Notes under the pieces: generated by a model | Seen by the model: only the letters and a program-made list of their open reading frames with translations | Told to the model about the DNA's origin: nothing | The model's database searches: none | Shown: one piece after another, positions 16,776-26,537 of the stretch | Position numbering within the stretch: position 1 is the stretch's first letter | Layout of the letters: the number at the start of each line of letters is the position of its first letter | Position numbers and translations under genes: made by a program | From: Flavobacterium panici | GTDB lineage: Bacteria > Bacteroidota > Bacteroidia > Flavobacteriales > Flavobacteriaceae | Direction of reading: 5' to 3' | Length of the DNA stretch: 64,000 nucleotides | Assembly (NCBI RefSeq): GCF_903819335.1 | Contig: NZ_CAIJDE010000032.1 | Coordinates: 1 to 64,000, forward strand

Positions 16776-17567
16776 ATGAACCTCTACTCAGAACATTACG
16801 TAACTCAAAAAGCTGAAAGGTTCGTCAATAAAATTTGGTGTTTAAACAACAGCATCGGCAAAAGCTTTATTGAAAACAAACTCGTTTTACCAAACGGCTG
16901 TTTTAATCTTGCCATTGTAACTGGGAATGCTATAGAAGTTCATACAAGTAAAAATAAATACGAAATGAACGAAGGTGCTTACTTTTGTTCGCAAATGACC
17001 AATAAAGTTTTGGTGAATATTCAGCCGAAAACCAAAGTTACTATAATACAGCTTCATACATGGACGCTTTCGATGTTTCCTAAATATGATTTAAGTAATT
17101 TTACAGATTCTATTCTTAAAATTAATCCTGAAGAATTGCCTTTTAAAGTTCAAACTGATGCAGAAATTGAAACTTTATTGAACACCATAAATACTTATTT
17201 TGAGGAATTGTCTGATTTACATTCAGATAAAAATATAATCGAAAAAATCTGCGAAATCATTAAAAATCAGGAAGAAATTTCGGTTTCAGAAATTAGTTCT
17301 TATTTAAAATCATCGCAACGATTGCTGCAGATTAAATTTAAAACAGCAACCGGACTTACGATTAAAAAATACATTCAGATTTTGAAGTTCAGGAAATCGG
17401 TTGATCAAATGGTAAATTCTGATTTAGAAAAACTAAAACTAACCGATGTTGCATTGTACAACAAATATTTTGATCAATCGCATTTTATAAAAAAGTTTAA
17501 AGATGTAACGAAAACAACGCCAAAGATGTTTGATCCCAATTCCTATTTTCTTTCGCAAAAAAGGTAA
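16776..17567 (+). CDS. AraC-family transcriptional regulator
   Basis: A 263-residue regulator. The N-terminal two thirds resembles the ligand- or oligomer-binding region of Bacteroidota AraC proteins (LPNGCFNLAIVTG, about 37-49). The C-terminal HTH pair includes ISVSEISSYLKSSQRLLQIKFKTATGLTIKKYIQILKFRKSV (about 167-208) and DVALYNKYFDQSHFIKKFKDVTKTTPKMF (about 225-253). The latter is the usual second-helix signature. It starts 36 bp after the RelA-like gene and precedes the secreted hydrolase. Control of the downstream hydrolase genes is plausible but unproven. Confidence 0.88.
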   Translation: MNLYSEHYVTQKAERFVNKIWCLNNSIGKSFIENKLVLPNGCFNLAIVTGNAIEVHTSKNKYEMNEGAYFCSQMTNKVLVNIQPKTKVTIIQLHTWTLSMFPKYDLSNFTDSILKINPEELPFKVQTDAEIETLLNTINTYFEELSDLHSDKNIIEKICEIIKNQEEISVSEISSYLKSSQRLLQIKFKTATGLTIKKYIQILKFRKSVDQMVNSDLEKLKLTDVALYNKYFDQSHFIKKFKDVTKTTPKMFDPNSYFLSQKR

Positions 17568-17641
17568 GTTTTCGCTTTTATACTATTTTTCATATTTTGA
17601 TTGATGTAATATTGCAAATCATTAATCATCAATCAATCACA

Positions 17642-19150
17642 ATGAAAATCAATCACACTTTTTTTCAATTAAAACTTATTTTAATTGGAATTTTACTTTT
17701 TCAGATCCAATTTGGATTTTCCCAGGAAACCGAAAACTCAGCTTTGTACAAAATCATTATGTCAAAAGACAGTCTTCTTTTTAATATTGGTTTCAATACT
17801 TGCAACATCAAACAATTTGAAGATTTATTAACTGAAGATTTTGAGTTTTTTCACGACAAAGATAGTATTTCAGACAAAGGTCGATTTTTAAAAACTCTAA
17901 AAAACGGATTATGCGGATCGCCGACAACGTATCAATCCCGAAGAGAATTAGTTGACGGAAGCACAGAAATTTATCCAATGTACAAAAAAGGTGTTTTGTA
18001 TGGTGCGATACAAATAGGAACGCACCGTTTTTATGAAACTTCGGCGGGAAAGCCGGAACAATTTGGAAGCATAGCAAAATTTACCCACGTTTGGCTTTTA
18101 AAAAATAAAGATTGGAAATTAGCGCGATCATTGAGCTACAATCATCAAATGACAAGTTCTGCACCAACGAAATCAAACCTTTTTGATAATGACGATTTAA
18201 CCGAAAAATGGCTGAAAGAAAACAAAGTTCCTGCTTTAGGAATCGGCATTATTACAGATGGAAAACTGAAACAGGTAAAAGTTTTTGGTGAACTAAAAAA
18301 AGGTGTTACCGCGCCATATAATACCATTTGGAACGTAGCTTCTTTAACAAAACCTATCACTGCGATTACGACTTTAAAATTAGTGAGTTCAGGAAAATGG
18401 GATCTTGACGAGCCGCTTTATAAATACTGGACAGATCCTGATATTGCAAATGATCCTTATTTAAAATTATTGACTACGAGAATTGTTTTAAGTCATCAAA
18501 CTGGTTTCCCAAACTGGAGATTTTTAAATAAATCTAAAAAACTGGATTTCAAATTCAAACCTGGAACAAAATATCAATATTCTGGCGAAGGTTTTGAATA
18601 TCTGCGAAAAGCATTAGAGAAAAAATTCCATAAAACATTAGAACAATTAGCATCAAAATTGGTTTTTGAACCAATAAAAATGAATGATTCGCAGCTTATC
18701 TGGAATGATAAAATTGATCTTTCTAGATATGCCATTAATTATGATAACAAAGGAAATGCGTATGAACCGGTTAAGAATAAAACTGCAAACGCCGCCGACG
18801 ATTTATTAACGACTATTGAAGATTATGGAAAATTTCTTTGCAGTGTTATAAACAGCGAAGGCTTAAGTAAAAAAGTGTTTGACGATATGAACGCGCATCA
18901 GGTGACAACTAAAAAAGATAAATATTTTGGTCTTGGTTTTGAGATTTATGATTTCGGAAACGGAGAATATGCTTTATCACACGGAGGCGCAGATCAAGGT
19001 GTTCAAACGCTGTTTTTTATACTTCCTAAAACAAAGCAAGGTCTTGTTGTTTTTACCAATGTTGATGACGGTTATAAAGTATACAAAGATTTACTCTTGC
19101 ATTATCTTGGAGAAAACGGGCAAAAACTAATCGATATTGAAACGAAATAA
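17642..19150 (+). CDS. secreted DUF4440-beta-lactamase-fold serine hydrolase fusion
   Basis: Starting at the ATG at 17642 gives 502 residues with a signal peptide (IGILLFQIQFGFSQ). An in-frame start at 17597 is not needed. An N-terminal DUF4440/NTF2-like domain spans about 30-155, ending HVWLLKNKDWKLARSLSYNH. A serine beta-lactamase/DD-peptidase-fold domain follows from about 175. Its SxxK motif is SLTKPITA, its second motif is YSGEGF (Asn replaced by Gly in the YxN position), and its third is HGG. The hydrolytic substrate is unknown. The neighbouring gene carries a stand-alone copy of the same DUF4440 module. Confidence 0.85.
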   Translation: MKINHTFFQLKLILIGILLFQIQFGFSQETENSALYKIIMSKDSLLFNIGFNTCNIKQFEDLLTEDFEFFHDKDSISDKGRFLKTLKNGLCGSPTTYQSRRELVDGSTEIYPMYKKGVLYGAIQIGTHRFYETSAGKPEQFGSIAKFTHVWLLKNKDWKLARSLSYNHQMTSSAPTKSNLFDNDDLTEKWLKENKVPALGIGIITDGKLKQVKVFGELKKGVTAPYNTIWNVASLTKPITAITTLKLVSSGKWDLDEPLYKYWTDPDIANDPYLKLLTTRIVLSHQTGFPNWRFLNKSKKLDFKFKPGTKYQYSGEGFEYLRKALEKKFHKTLEQLASKLVFEPIKMNDSQLIWNDKIDLSRYAINYDNKGNAYEPVKNKTANAADDLLTTIEDYGKFLCSVINSEGLSKKVFDDMNAHQVTTKKDKYFGLGFEIYDFGNGEYALSHGGADQGVQTLFFILPKTKQGLVVFTNVDDGYKVYKDLLLHYLGENGQKLIDIETK

Positions 19151-19184
19151 TTCTCCCGAAAATCAATATTATAAAACTACAGCT

Positions 19185-19661
19185 ATGCCAAAAATGATCA
19201 ATATATTAGTTCTCTTTATGTTATTTTTAAGAAGAGAAGCTATTGCGCAAACCAATTCAGAGATTTTAAAAATGGATCTTTTAAAAACTGAAATTATTAA
19301 AATGGACAGTTTACTTTTTGATGTTGCATTCAATCAATGCGATGCTGCTCTATTCAAAAAAATAATTTCAGAAGATGTTGAGTTTTACGATGACCGCTCT
19401 GGATTGAATATATCTCAGGCAAATGAAATCAAATCGTTGATTTCAAAATGTGAGAGCCCGGAAAAATTAACCAGAAAATTAAATTCCTGTACAATTGATA
19501 AATTAGGCGATTTTGGAGCTGTACAATTAGGAGAACACACTTTTTATGTTGATGGCGTTCCAAAAGGAACCGGAAAATTTGTTCATATTTGGGAAAGAAA
19601 TGGTAAAGATTGGAAATTGAAACGAATTGTGAGTTACGAGCATAGACCTTATAAAAACTAA
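19185..19661 (+). CDS. secreted DUF4440/NTF2-like protein
   Basis: The ATG at 19185 gives 158 residues with a signal peptide ending EAIAQ. A TTG at 19137 that overlaps the previous gene is rejected. The domain closely parallels the N-terminal domain of the preceding hydrolase: KMDSLLFDVAFNQC matches MSKDSLLFNIGFNTC, and FVHIWERNGKDWKLKRIVSYEH matches HVWLLKNKDWKLARSLSYNH. It begins 34 bp after that gene. The function is unknown. It may be a duplicated partner domain. Confidence 0.82.
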   Translation: MPKMINILVLFMLFLRREAIAQTNSEILKMDLLKTEIIKMDSLLFDVAFNQCDAALFKKIISEDVEFYDDRSGLNISQANEIKSLISKCESPEKLTRKLNSCTIDKLGDFGAVQLGEHTFYVDGVPKGTGKFVHIWERNGKDWKLKRIVSYEHRPYKN

Positions 19662-19883
19662 CCCCTAGTTAATACTCAAATTCTTTTTTAGTAAATGAAT
19701 GAAAAAAATCGATGAATGTTGAAACCAAATTGTAATTCAATCGTCTAACATTTTAAGCATCCGAATTTATTCAAGTAAAAAAAATCGTACTTTCGATTTC
19801 ATTTTTATTGAATATCTAATTGTTAGAAGTTTCAATTATCAATCAAAACGCATCATTCATTAACTAAACCCATAACCAGGATT

Positions 19884-21341
19884 ATGAAAAAATCAATCAA
19901 ACTCATCGCACTCTGCGCAATACTATCGTTTTTTACAATAACTACTTTTGCGCAGGATAAAGCAAAACAAATCGAAGATCTTTTAGCTAAATACACTGAA
20001 TACGGACAATTTAACGGATCTGCGTTAGTGGCAGAAAATGGAAAAGTAATCTTTAAAAAAGGTTTTGGCCAAGCTAATATGGAATGGAATATTCCAAATC
20101 AACCTGATACTAAATTTAGGTTAGGTTCTATCAGCAAACAATTTACGGCGTTTTTAATTGTAAAACTGGCTGAAGAAGGAAAAGTAAAACTTGATGTTCC
20201 AATCACAACTTATTTACCGGATTATCCAAAAGAAAACGGTGATAAAATCACGATTCATCATTTGTTAACGCATACATCCGGAATTCCAAATTATACTTCT
20301 GCACCAAACTTCCTTAGAGAAAAAAGCCGTAACCCAAGTACTCCTGAAGAGTTTGTAAAAACGTTTAATAAACTGCCTCTGGATTTTAAGCCAGGCGAAA
20401 AATTTAGTTATAGTAACTCAGGTTACTTTTTATTGGGTTATATTATCGAAAAAATTACAGGAAAAACATACGAGCAGTATTTACAAGAAACTATCCTTAC
20501 ACCTTTAAATCTGGTAAATACAGGTTTTGACCATAGCGAAGTTATACTTAAAAACAGAGCTGCCGGTTACGAAAAACAAGGCAAAAACTATGTTAACGCT
20601 TCTTTTATTGACATGAGTATTCCGTATGCTGCAGGATCTTTATACTCAACTGTAGAAGATTTATATCTTTGGGATCAGGCGCTTTATGGCAATAAAATAC
20701 TTTCAGAAAAATCAATGGAATCTTTATTTAAATCTTACATCTCGTCTGGAAATGAAGGTTACGGATACGGATGGTTTTTATCTGAAGAGAAAATTGGTGG
20801 TAAACAATATAAAATTATAGAGCACGGCGGAGGAATTAACGGATTTAACACAATCATTTCCCGCGTGCCTGCTGATAAAAATTTAGTTCTTTTATTGAAC
20901 AATACCGGCGGAACAGTTTTAGGCGAAATGAATGAAGCCATTCGTAATATTCTATACAACCAGCCATACAATCAGGCAAAAAGATCAATGGCTCTTGAAC
21001 TTTTAGAAGTTTTTAAAACCAAAGGAACAACCGCTGGCGTAGATACTTATAAGAAATTGAAAAACGATTCAACTTATGGTATTAAGGAAGGTGACATGAA
21101 TAATGTTGGCTACCAATTATTGCAAACTGGAAAAAAGAAAGAAGCCATAGAAATTTTTAAAATTAATGTAGAAGCTTTTCCAAAATCTGGAAATGTTTAT
21201 GATAGTTTGGGCGAAGCTTATTTAGCCGATGGAGATAAAAAACTGGCTTTAGCCAATTATTCAAAATCTGTTGAACTTGATCCTTCAAATGAAAATGGAA
21301 AAAAAGTAGTAGAAGAACTTTCAAAAAATAAATCAAAATAA
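19884..21341 (+). CDS. secreted beta-lactamase-family serine hydrolase with C-terminal TPR
   Basis: A 485-residue protein with signal peptide (ITTFAQ cleavage region). The beta-lactamase-fold domain (about 25-360) has SISK (SxxK; LGSISKQFTAF), YSNSGY (YxN) and HGGGINGF (third motif), so all three catalytic motifs are intact. A C-terminal region (about 375-485) has two TPR-like helical pairs, KKEAIEIFKINVEAFPKSGNVYDSLGEAYLADGDKKLALANY. Class-C-like DD-peptidase, esterase or beta-lactamase activity is possible. The substrate is not given by the sequence. Confidence 0.9.
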   Translation: MKKSIKLIALCAILSFFTITTFAQDKAKQIEDLLAKYTEYGQFNGSALVAENGKVIFKKGFGQANMEWNIPNQPDTKFRLGSISKQFTAFLIVKLAEEGKVKLDVPITTYLPDYPKENGDKITIHHLLTHTSGIPNYTSAPNFLREKSRNPSTPEEFVKTFNKLPLDFKPGEKFSYSNSGYFLLGYIIEKITGKTYEQYLQETILTPLNLVNTGFDHSEVILKNRAAGYEKQGKNYVNASFIDMSIPYAAGSLYSTVEDLYLWDQALYGNKILSEKSMESLFKSYISSGNEGYGYGWFLSEEKIGGKQYKIIEHGGGINGFNTIISRVPADKNLVLLLNNTGGTVLGEMNEAIRNILYNQPYNQAKRSMALELLEVFKTKGTTAGVDTYKKLKNDSTYGIKEGDMNNVGYQLLQTGKKKEAIEIFKINVEAFPKSGNVYDSLGEAYLADGDKKLALANYSKSVELDPSNENGKKVVEELSKNKSK

Positions 21342-21492
21342 TTTTTAGAAAATCTCTTAAATCAACTCCGGTAAAATCGATTCAAAATCTTTTTTATCGG
21401 AGTTCTTTTTGTTATAACTTGTAACATTCAAACTTTATGATTTATCATAAAAAATATTATTTTAGCCGTACCCAAAACAACTAAAATAACCT

Positions 21493-21942
21493 ATGAAAAA
21501 TCTAAAAAAGCACGCTTTTCTGGCTTTATTGTTATGCCTTTTAATCCCAACTATTTGTATTTCGCAGACAAATTCTCCATCTGCAAAAATGCCCTCACAG
21601 CAAAATAAAATCATAATTGATAAAATCGTCGAAGCGGCTCATTACAAAAATTATGTAATTGATTATTGTCTTTCTAAAATAAACGAAGCTTCTGCAAAAG
21701 AAGGCTGGAACGAACAAAAAGCAATGGAAATTACGGAAAGCATTAATTACAAAAACTTTAGAGATGCGATCTACAATCTTTTTGTTGTTTATGATGAAGT
21801 TGAACTGGAAACTTTGCTAAAAGCATACGAGAAAGACACTGCCTATCAAACCCAAAATATTATGACGACAAGTAAAGTCCTTACTAATAACCTGAATATT
21901 TTTGCTAATGATATTGTGAAAGGGAAGTATATTTCGAAGTAA
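21493..21942 (+). CDS. small secreted protein of unknown function
   Basis: A 149-residue protein with a clear signal peptide (LALLLCLLIPTICISQ). The mature part is rich in Ala, Glu and Lys and predicted mostly helical (DYCLSKINEASAKEGWNEQKAMEI). No known domain was recognised. It is a single gene, followed by a hairpin at 21998-22030. Confidence 0.7.
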   Translation: MKNLKKHAFLALLLCLLIPTICISQTNSPSAKMPSQQNKIIIDKIVEAAHYKNYVIDYCLSKINEASAKEGWNEQKAMEITESINYKNFRDAIYNLFVVYDEVELETLLKAYEKDTAYQTQNIMTTSKVLTNNLNIFANDIVKGKYISK

Positions 21943-21997
21943 AAAAGTGGCTAAGTTTCTAAGACACTAAGATTCTGAGTTTTCTTAAAGTCTCAAC

Positions 21998-22030
21998 ATC
22001 TTTGTCAAAGTTTTAAACTTTGACAAAGAT
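21998..22030. terminator. bidirectional hairpin between convergent genes
   Basis: ATCTTTGTCAAAGTTT pairs perfectly with AAACTTTGACAAAGAT. It lies between the genes ending at 21942 (+) and 22083 (-). Stretches of the TTGAAACCTGAAAC type follow near 22044-22077. Confidence 0.7.
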
Positions 22031-22082
22031 TTCGCAACACAAAACTTGAAACCTGAAACTTGAAACTTGAAACAAAAACAAA

Positions 22083-24470
22083 CTACCCTTTAGGTTTCAA
22101 AACCAGTTTAGTCGACGTTTTTATAATTTCCTCTTTATTTAATTTCATTTTTCTGAACTTTCCGGCGTTGTACATTTCTGCCTGATCGCTGTAATGTTTG
22201 CTGAACGGATTTCCTGATTGTCCCGTTGGCAGAATACTCCAGCTGTTTTCAATATCTGAGAAATCTACAATTCTTCTGGTTGAAGGACCGCCTTTTACAT
22301 AATACTTTCCTTCATTATTTAGTCCAAAGAATAAATTATTAATTACTTCATTTGATCCCGGAGAAGCAAAAGGCCCAACATTAAATAAACCGCGAAGTGC
22401 AGCAACTTTTCCTAGCGGATGTTCGTGTTCAACGGTGTGAACTTCTCCCCATTTCCAATCAGTAATTGTGGTTCCTAATTGTTTTTGAAGATCTGAAATC
22501 GCTTCATGAAACGATTTTGAAACGATGTCTTTTCTGGTTTCTTTTACATTTTTGGTTTTGATATTATCCCACCAAACCGAGTTTTCATTTTTAACCTGAT
22601 TCGCAATAACTTGTTTTCCAACAGAAATTCCTAAAAACATATTGAAATTGTCTTCGCCCATTTCGTCTTCAAAAGTATTTTTCAAATAAAGATAAACCCA
22701 TTTATTGTAAATCGTTGGCGCAACATCTTCCAGGTTTGTAGTTCCTTTCCAGGATTTTAAAACTTTTATGGCTTCTTTTTCTGATGCCGAAATAGAAGTA
22801 AGATCAATATTCGAAATTAGGTTTTGAACCGTTCCAACTGCAACTTCCGATGTATTATCGTAAATCATTTTACTGATCGCTTCTTTATCCCAATCTGATT
22901 TTGCATCCATTAAACCAGAAATTCTTTTCGCACGATCTTCGGGCAGATAATATCCCGGATATAAATAACCATCAATTGGTTCCGGCTGATTATTGGCAGA
23001 ATATACATACCCCCATTTCGGATTTTCAGCCGATGGGTTTTTAGAAAAATCTAAATATTCTACAATATCATCTTTCCCACTTGAACCGTCTAAAATTAAA
23101 TGTGTATTTACCCCTTTGTTATGTTTATATAATTTCCCTGTCGCCCACCAACCTACATTTCCTTTGGCATCGCCGTACATCACATTCAATCCCGGCGCAG
23201 CAATTAAGCTCGCGGCTTTTTTAAAATCGTCTTTGTTTTTAGCATGTGAAAGACCATAAGCAGCATCCAGAATTTGAATGGGCTGATGCGTGTAAGTCCA
23301 CAACATTGCAATTGGATTTTTACGATCCAATCGTTCCAGCAAATCATTCATAATTGGTCCGTGTCGGCTTGACTTAATCGTCAACACAACATCCGAAGTA
23401 TCTTTTACTTTAATTGTTTTTTTTCTGATTTCGTAATTCGCAAAACCTGTTGGTGTTTGATATTGATTAGAATCACCGTCTTTATTTTTTTCCTGATAAA
23501 AATCGATGTCATCATTTTCAAACATTGTTAAACCATAGGCATAATCGCGATTGTGCGCCAATAACGGAAACGGAGTTCCTGCCAGATAACAGCCATATAA
23601 TTCATGTTTGGGAGTTACAATATGTGCTTCGTACCAAGTTGCCGGCTGTGAAAAGCCAATATGCGGATCATTGGCAAAAATTACTTTTCCGCTTTTCGTT
23701 TTGTGCGGTCCCGCCACCCAGCTGTTACTTCCTATAAATGGGGGAATTGGCGATTTATCTAACAAAGCCGTAATCGATTTTGAAACAGCGGTATAATCTT
23801 CGATATTTTCTTTTGAACTTTTAATTTGGGTATTATTGAATTCGCCTTCAATCCCTAAATCTTTCAAATATTCGACTCCATATTTATTTTTAATATCAGT
23901 CAATAAAGGATCTGTTTTTTGAGCCATTGCAAAACTAAAAGACATATACCCGAAGATATTATAAACGTCTTTTATGGTGAATTTTTCTTTTTTTACTCCA
24001 ACCAATGTAAATTCAATTGGCGTTGTTCCTTCTTCTAAATATTGATTAATTCCGTCCAGATACGCTTGCGTCAATTTATAACTTTCGCTGTTTTTATCTA
24101 ATTTGGCAATGGCTTTCGCCGAAGCCTCTTCGATACCAATTCCGGCAAAAAACTTATCATTTTTAAGCGCCACAGATCCGAAGATTTCCGATAATTTTCC
24201 CGGAGCAATTCTGCGAAGCAATTCCATCTGCCATAATCTTTCCTGAGCATGAACATACCCAAGCGCCGTCATGGCATCTTTTTCAGAATCGGCATAAATG
24301 TGAGGAACACCATATTCATCAAAATATACCGTTGTTTCTTTCTCGAGATTCTTTAATTCTAATTCTCCTTCATACTTGGGTTTTAAATGAAAAATATAAG
24401 CACATAAACCTATTCCAAGTACAACAATAAGCAGTACTAAAAGCAGCAGAAATTTTTTAAATCTTCTCAT
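22083..24470 (-). CDS. penicillin acylase-family (Ntn-hydrolase) protein
   Basis: The ATG at 24470 gives 795 residues; a TTG nine bases upstream is rejected. A single N-terminal TM/signal anchor (about 6-28) is followed by an alpha-chain-like part. Conserved elements include GVPHIYADSEKDAMTALGYVHAQERLWQMELLRR. The autocatalytic nucleophile Ser is in PPFIGSNSWVAGP, where Gly-Ser cleavage would create the beta chain. Family members hydrolyse amides such as penicillin side chains or acyl-homoserine lactones. The physiological substrate here is unknown. It is convergent with the gene at 21493. Confidence 0.9.
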   Translation of the reverse strand: MRRFKKFLLLLVLLIVVLGIGLCAYIFHLKPKYEGELELKNLEKETTVYFDEYGVPHIYADSEKDAMTALGYVHAQERLWQMELLRRIAPGKLSEIFGSVALKNDKFFAGIGIEEASAKAIAKLDKNSESYKLTQAYLDGINQYLEEGTTPIEFTLVGVKKEKFTIKDVYNIFGYMSFSFAMAQKTDPLLTDIKNKYGVEYLKDLGIEGEFNNTQIKSSKENIEDYTAVSKSITALLDKSPIPPFIGSNSWVAGPHKTKSGKVIFANDPHIGFSQPATWYEAHIVTPKHELYGCYLAGTPFPLLAHNRDYAYGLTMFENDDIDFYQEKNKDGDSNQYQTPTGFANYEIRKKTIKVKDTSDVVLTIKSSRHGPIMNDLLERLDRKNPIAMLWTYTHQPIQILDAAYGLSHAKNKDDFKKAASLIAAPGLNVMYGDAKGNVGWWATGKLYKHNKGVNTHLILDGSSGKDDIVEYLDFSKNPSAENPKWGYVYSANNQPEPIDGYLYPGYYLPEDRAKRISGLMDAKSDWDKEAISKMIYDNTSEVAVGTVQNLISNIDLTSISASEKEAIKVLKSWKGTTNLEDVAPTIYNKWVYLYLKNTFEDEMGEDNFNMFLGISVGKQVIANQVKNENSVWWDNIKTKNVKETRKDIVSKSFHEAISDLQKQLGTTITDWKWGEVHTVEHEHPLGKVAALRGLFNVGPFASPGSNEVINNLFFGLNNEGKYYVKGGPSTRRIVDFSDIENSWSILPTGQSGNPFSKHYSDQAEMYNAGKFRKMKLNKEEIIKTSTKLVLKPKG

Positions 24471-24476
24471 ATTTTG

Positions 24477-24484
24477 CAAAAGTA
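24477..24484 (-). promoter_or_regulatory. -7 promoter element immediately before the penicillin acylase gene
   Basis: The minus strand reads TACTTTTG, followed 6 bp later by the ATG at 24470. The implied transcription start falls at or a few bases from the start codon, suggesting a leaderless or near-leaderless mRNA. No convincing TTG at the -33 distance. Confidence 0.45.
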
Positions 24485-24586
24485 TAAACCGTGATGTTTG
24501 TAAAATGATGTAACCAAAATGAAGAATAATGTAATAATCATCCTTTTTTAAAGCCTAAATTTATGTATTTAAAATCAATCTTATAA

Positions 24587-26143
24587 ATGTCTATATATAA
24601 AAAAATAGTAATCGGTGTAATTTCCCTTTTCCTGCTTGTGATTTTGGCAAATATTGGCCTGAATTACTGGATTAAAAAACAGCTTCCGATTATTATTCAC
24701 GAGAAAAACAAAACCGTTTATAACATCAATTACGAAAAAATTGAAGTTTCTCTATTTTCCCGAAATATCTATGCAGAGACATTATTAGTGAGTCCGAAGA
24801 ATCAGCCGAAAGACAGCAAAAATGGGCTTTTCTCTAAAATTGAATCTATTACAATAAAACATTTTAATATTTGGGATTTGGCTTTTCGCGATATTATTCA
24901 GGCCGAAAGTATTATCATCAATAAACCTAGAGTCATTTTATATAAAAAAGGTGAAAAATTGTTGAATAACAGTAAAAGCATAAAAAGCGAAATCTTTGAA
25001 CCTTTCCGTAAAATTATTGCTGTTTCGAATATTTACTTAAATGACGGAACTGTCGATGTTGTTTCTTTAGATTCTCAAAAACCTATTTTCAGCATCAAAA
25101 AAATCATTCTGAAATTAGAAGGAATTCTGCTTACAGATGCCACTTTAAAAGAAAAAATTCCGCTGCAGTATAATAGTTATGCCTTAGTTATTGATAGTTT
25201 ATTTTACAGACCAAGTGCATTTTATCATATTAATATTGGAAAAATAAGTACCGAGAAAAATTTTTTAAAAATCAACAATTTCTCTAATCTTCCGCAATTT
25301 AAACGCCCCGATTTTATTAAGCGTTTAGATAAAGAAAAAGACATTTACACTTTGAAATTCGACTCGGCTCAAGTTTCAAAAATGGATTGGGGTTTTAAAA
25401 ACGATCGTTTTTTCTTCAAAGCAAATTCACTTGTAATCAATCATTTTGATGCGAATATTTATCGCGGAAAAATGCCAAAAGATGATTTAAGCAAAAAATA
25501 TCTGTACAATCATTTATTGCGAAATATAAAATTCCCGCTTCAAATTGATACTTTGCAGGTTCTCAAATCAAAATTAGTTTACGAAGAAGAAATTGACTTT
25601 TCTAAAGGTCCCGGAGTTTTAAATTTCGACAAATTCAACCTTCAGGCAACAAACCTACGAAGTGGTTTTGGTTTGAAAAAAACCAACGATGTCAAAATCA
25701 AAGTGAAATGTATTTTTATGAAAACTTCACCTCTTAATGTCGATTGGAGTTTTAATGTTCTGGATAAAAATGACGGTTTTCACATTCAGGGCGTGATTTC
25801 GAATTTTGATGTGAGATCGATGGGGCAATTCAGCAAACCTTATATGAATGCGTCTTTCACTGGAGTTTTTAATAAATACCGATTTAATTTCTACGGAAAT
25901 GATAATATTTCAAAAGGAAATGCTTCTTTAGATTATGACGATTTAAAAGTAAAATTATACAAAAAGAAACATCCTGAAAAAGAAGCCAAACTTAAATCGG
26001 CAATTGTTAATTTGCTTGTCAAAAACGATTCAAAAGACAAAGCTAAAACCGCCGATGTTGAAATTGAAAGAATTCAGGAAAAATCATTTTATAACTTTTT
26101 ATGGAGAAGTATTGCTGAGTCTTTGAAGAAGATTTTGATATAA
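24587..26143 (+). CDS. AsmA-like/DUF748-type membrane-anchored protein
   Basis: A 518-residue protein with an N-terminal TM helix (about 5-27, IVIGVISLFLLVILANIGLNYWI) and a long beta-rich periplasmic region. The organisation resembles AsmA/DUF748 proteins of the repeating beta-groove (bridge) superfamily involved in lipid traffic between membranes. This assignment rests on architecture rather than a diagnostic motif. It is divergent from the penicillin acylase with a 116-bp intergenic region. Confidence 0.6.
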   Translation: MSIYKKIVIGVISLFLLVILANIGLNYWIKKQLPIIIHEKNKTVYNINYEKIEVSLFSRNIYAETLLVSPKNQPKDSKNGLFSKIESITIKHFNIWDLAFRDIIQAESIIINKPRVILYKKGEKLLNNSKSIKSEIFEPFRKIIAVSNIYLNDGTVDVVSLDSQKPIFSIKKIILKLEGILLTDATLKEKIPLQYNSYALVIDSLFYRPSAFYHINIGKISTEKNFLKINNFSNLPQFKRPDFIKRLDKEKDIYTLKFDSAQVSKMDWGFKNDRFFFKANSLVINHFDANIYRGKMPKDDLSKKYLYNHLLRNIKFPLQIDTLQVLKSKLVYEEEIDFSKGPGVLNFDKFNLQATNLRSGFGLKKTNDVKIKVKCIFMKTSPLNVDWSFNVLDKNDGFHIQGVISNFDVRSMGQFSKPYMNASFTGVFNKYRFNFYGNDNISKGNASLDYDDLKVKLYKKKHPEKEAKLKSAIVNLLVKNDSKDKAKTADVEIERIQEKSFYNFLWRSIAESLKKILI

Positions 26144-26160
26144 ATGCATATACATCAATA

Positions 26161-26309
26161 TAGCCTGCGGTTTCAACCGCAGGAAAACAATATATTTCCG
26201 TAAAGAATTCCATAACGCATTCTTACAATACGTTCCCCGTGGTTGAAACCACGGGCTATATTGAAAAAATATACGCAAAGAAAACATAGCCTGCGGTTTC
26301 AACCGCAGG
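26161..26309. repeat. hairpin-containing direct repeats
   Basis: Two copies of a unit starting TAGCCTGCGGTTTCAACCGC (from 26161 and 26288), each with the perfect hairpin CCTGCGGTTTCAACCGCAGG (26164-26183 and 26290-26309). A third related hairpin, CCCGTGGTTGAAACCACGGG (26236-26255), lies between them in opposite orientation. It is downstream of the AsmA-like gene (ends 26143), so the first hairpin could terminate it. Confidence 0.75.
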
Positions 26310-26373
26310 AACACAATCAATATCCGTAATGATTATCCGTTTTAAAAAGTTAATGGATTAGTGTTGTTTTTTC

Positions 26374-26455
26374 GCCACGAATTACACGAATTTTCACGAA
26401 TTAATTTTTAAAATCCTGCGAATAAAAATTAGTCGAAATTCGTGTAATTCGTGGC
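26374..26455. repeat. inverted repeat GCCACGAATTACACGAATTT
   Basis: GCCACGAATTACACGAATTT (26374-26393) is repeated as the exact reverse complement at 26436-26455. With the hairpin units at 26161-26309 it fills the 394-bp gene-free gap before the gene at 26538. Confidence 0.7.
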
Positions 26456-26537
26456 AGCTAACCCACAAACCTGACAATTATCAGCTTTTAAAAAAATCCT
26501 TTTTTCAATATTTGTCTTTATTTTAATCTGAAAACAA

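Noticed and set aside
22044-22077. Regulatory meaning of TTGAAACCTGAAAC tracts (also near 3356 and 30779)
   Set aside because: Short, imperfect, AT-rich repeats; I cannot link them to any function and do not claim one.
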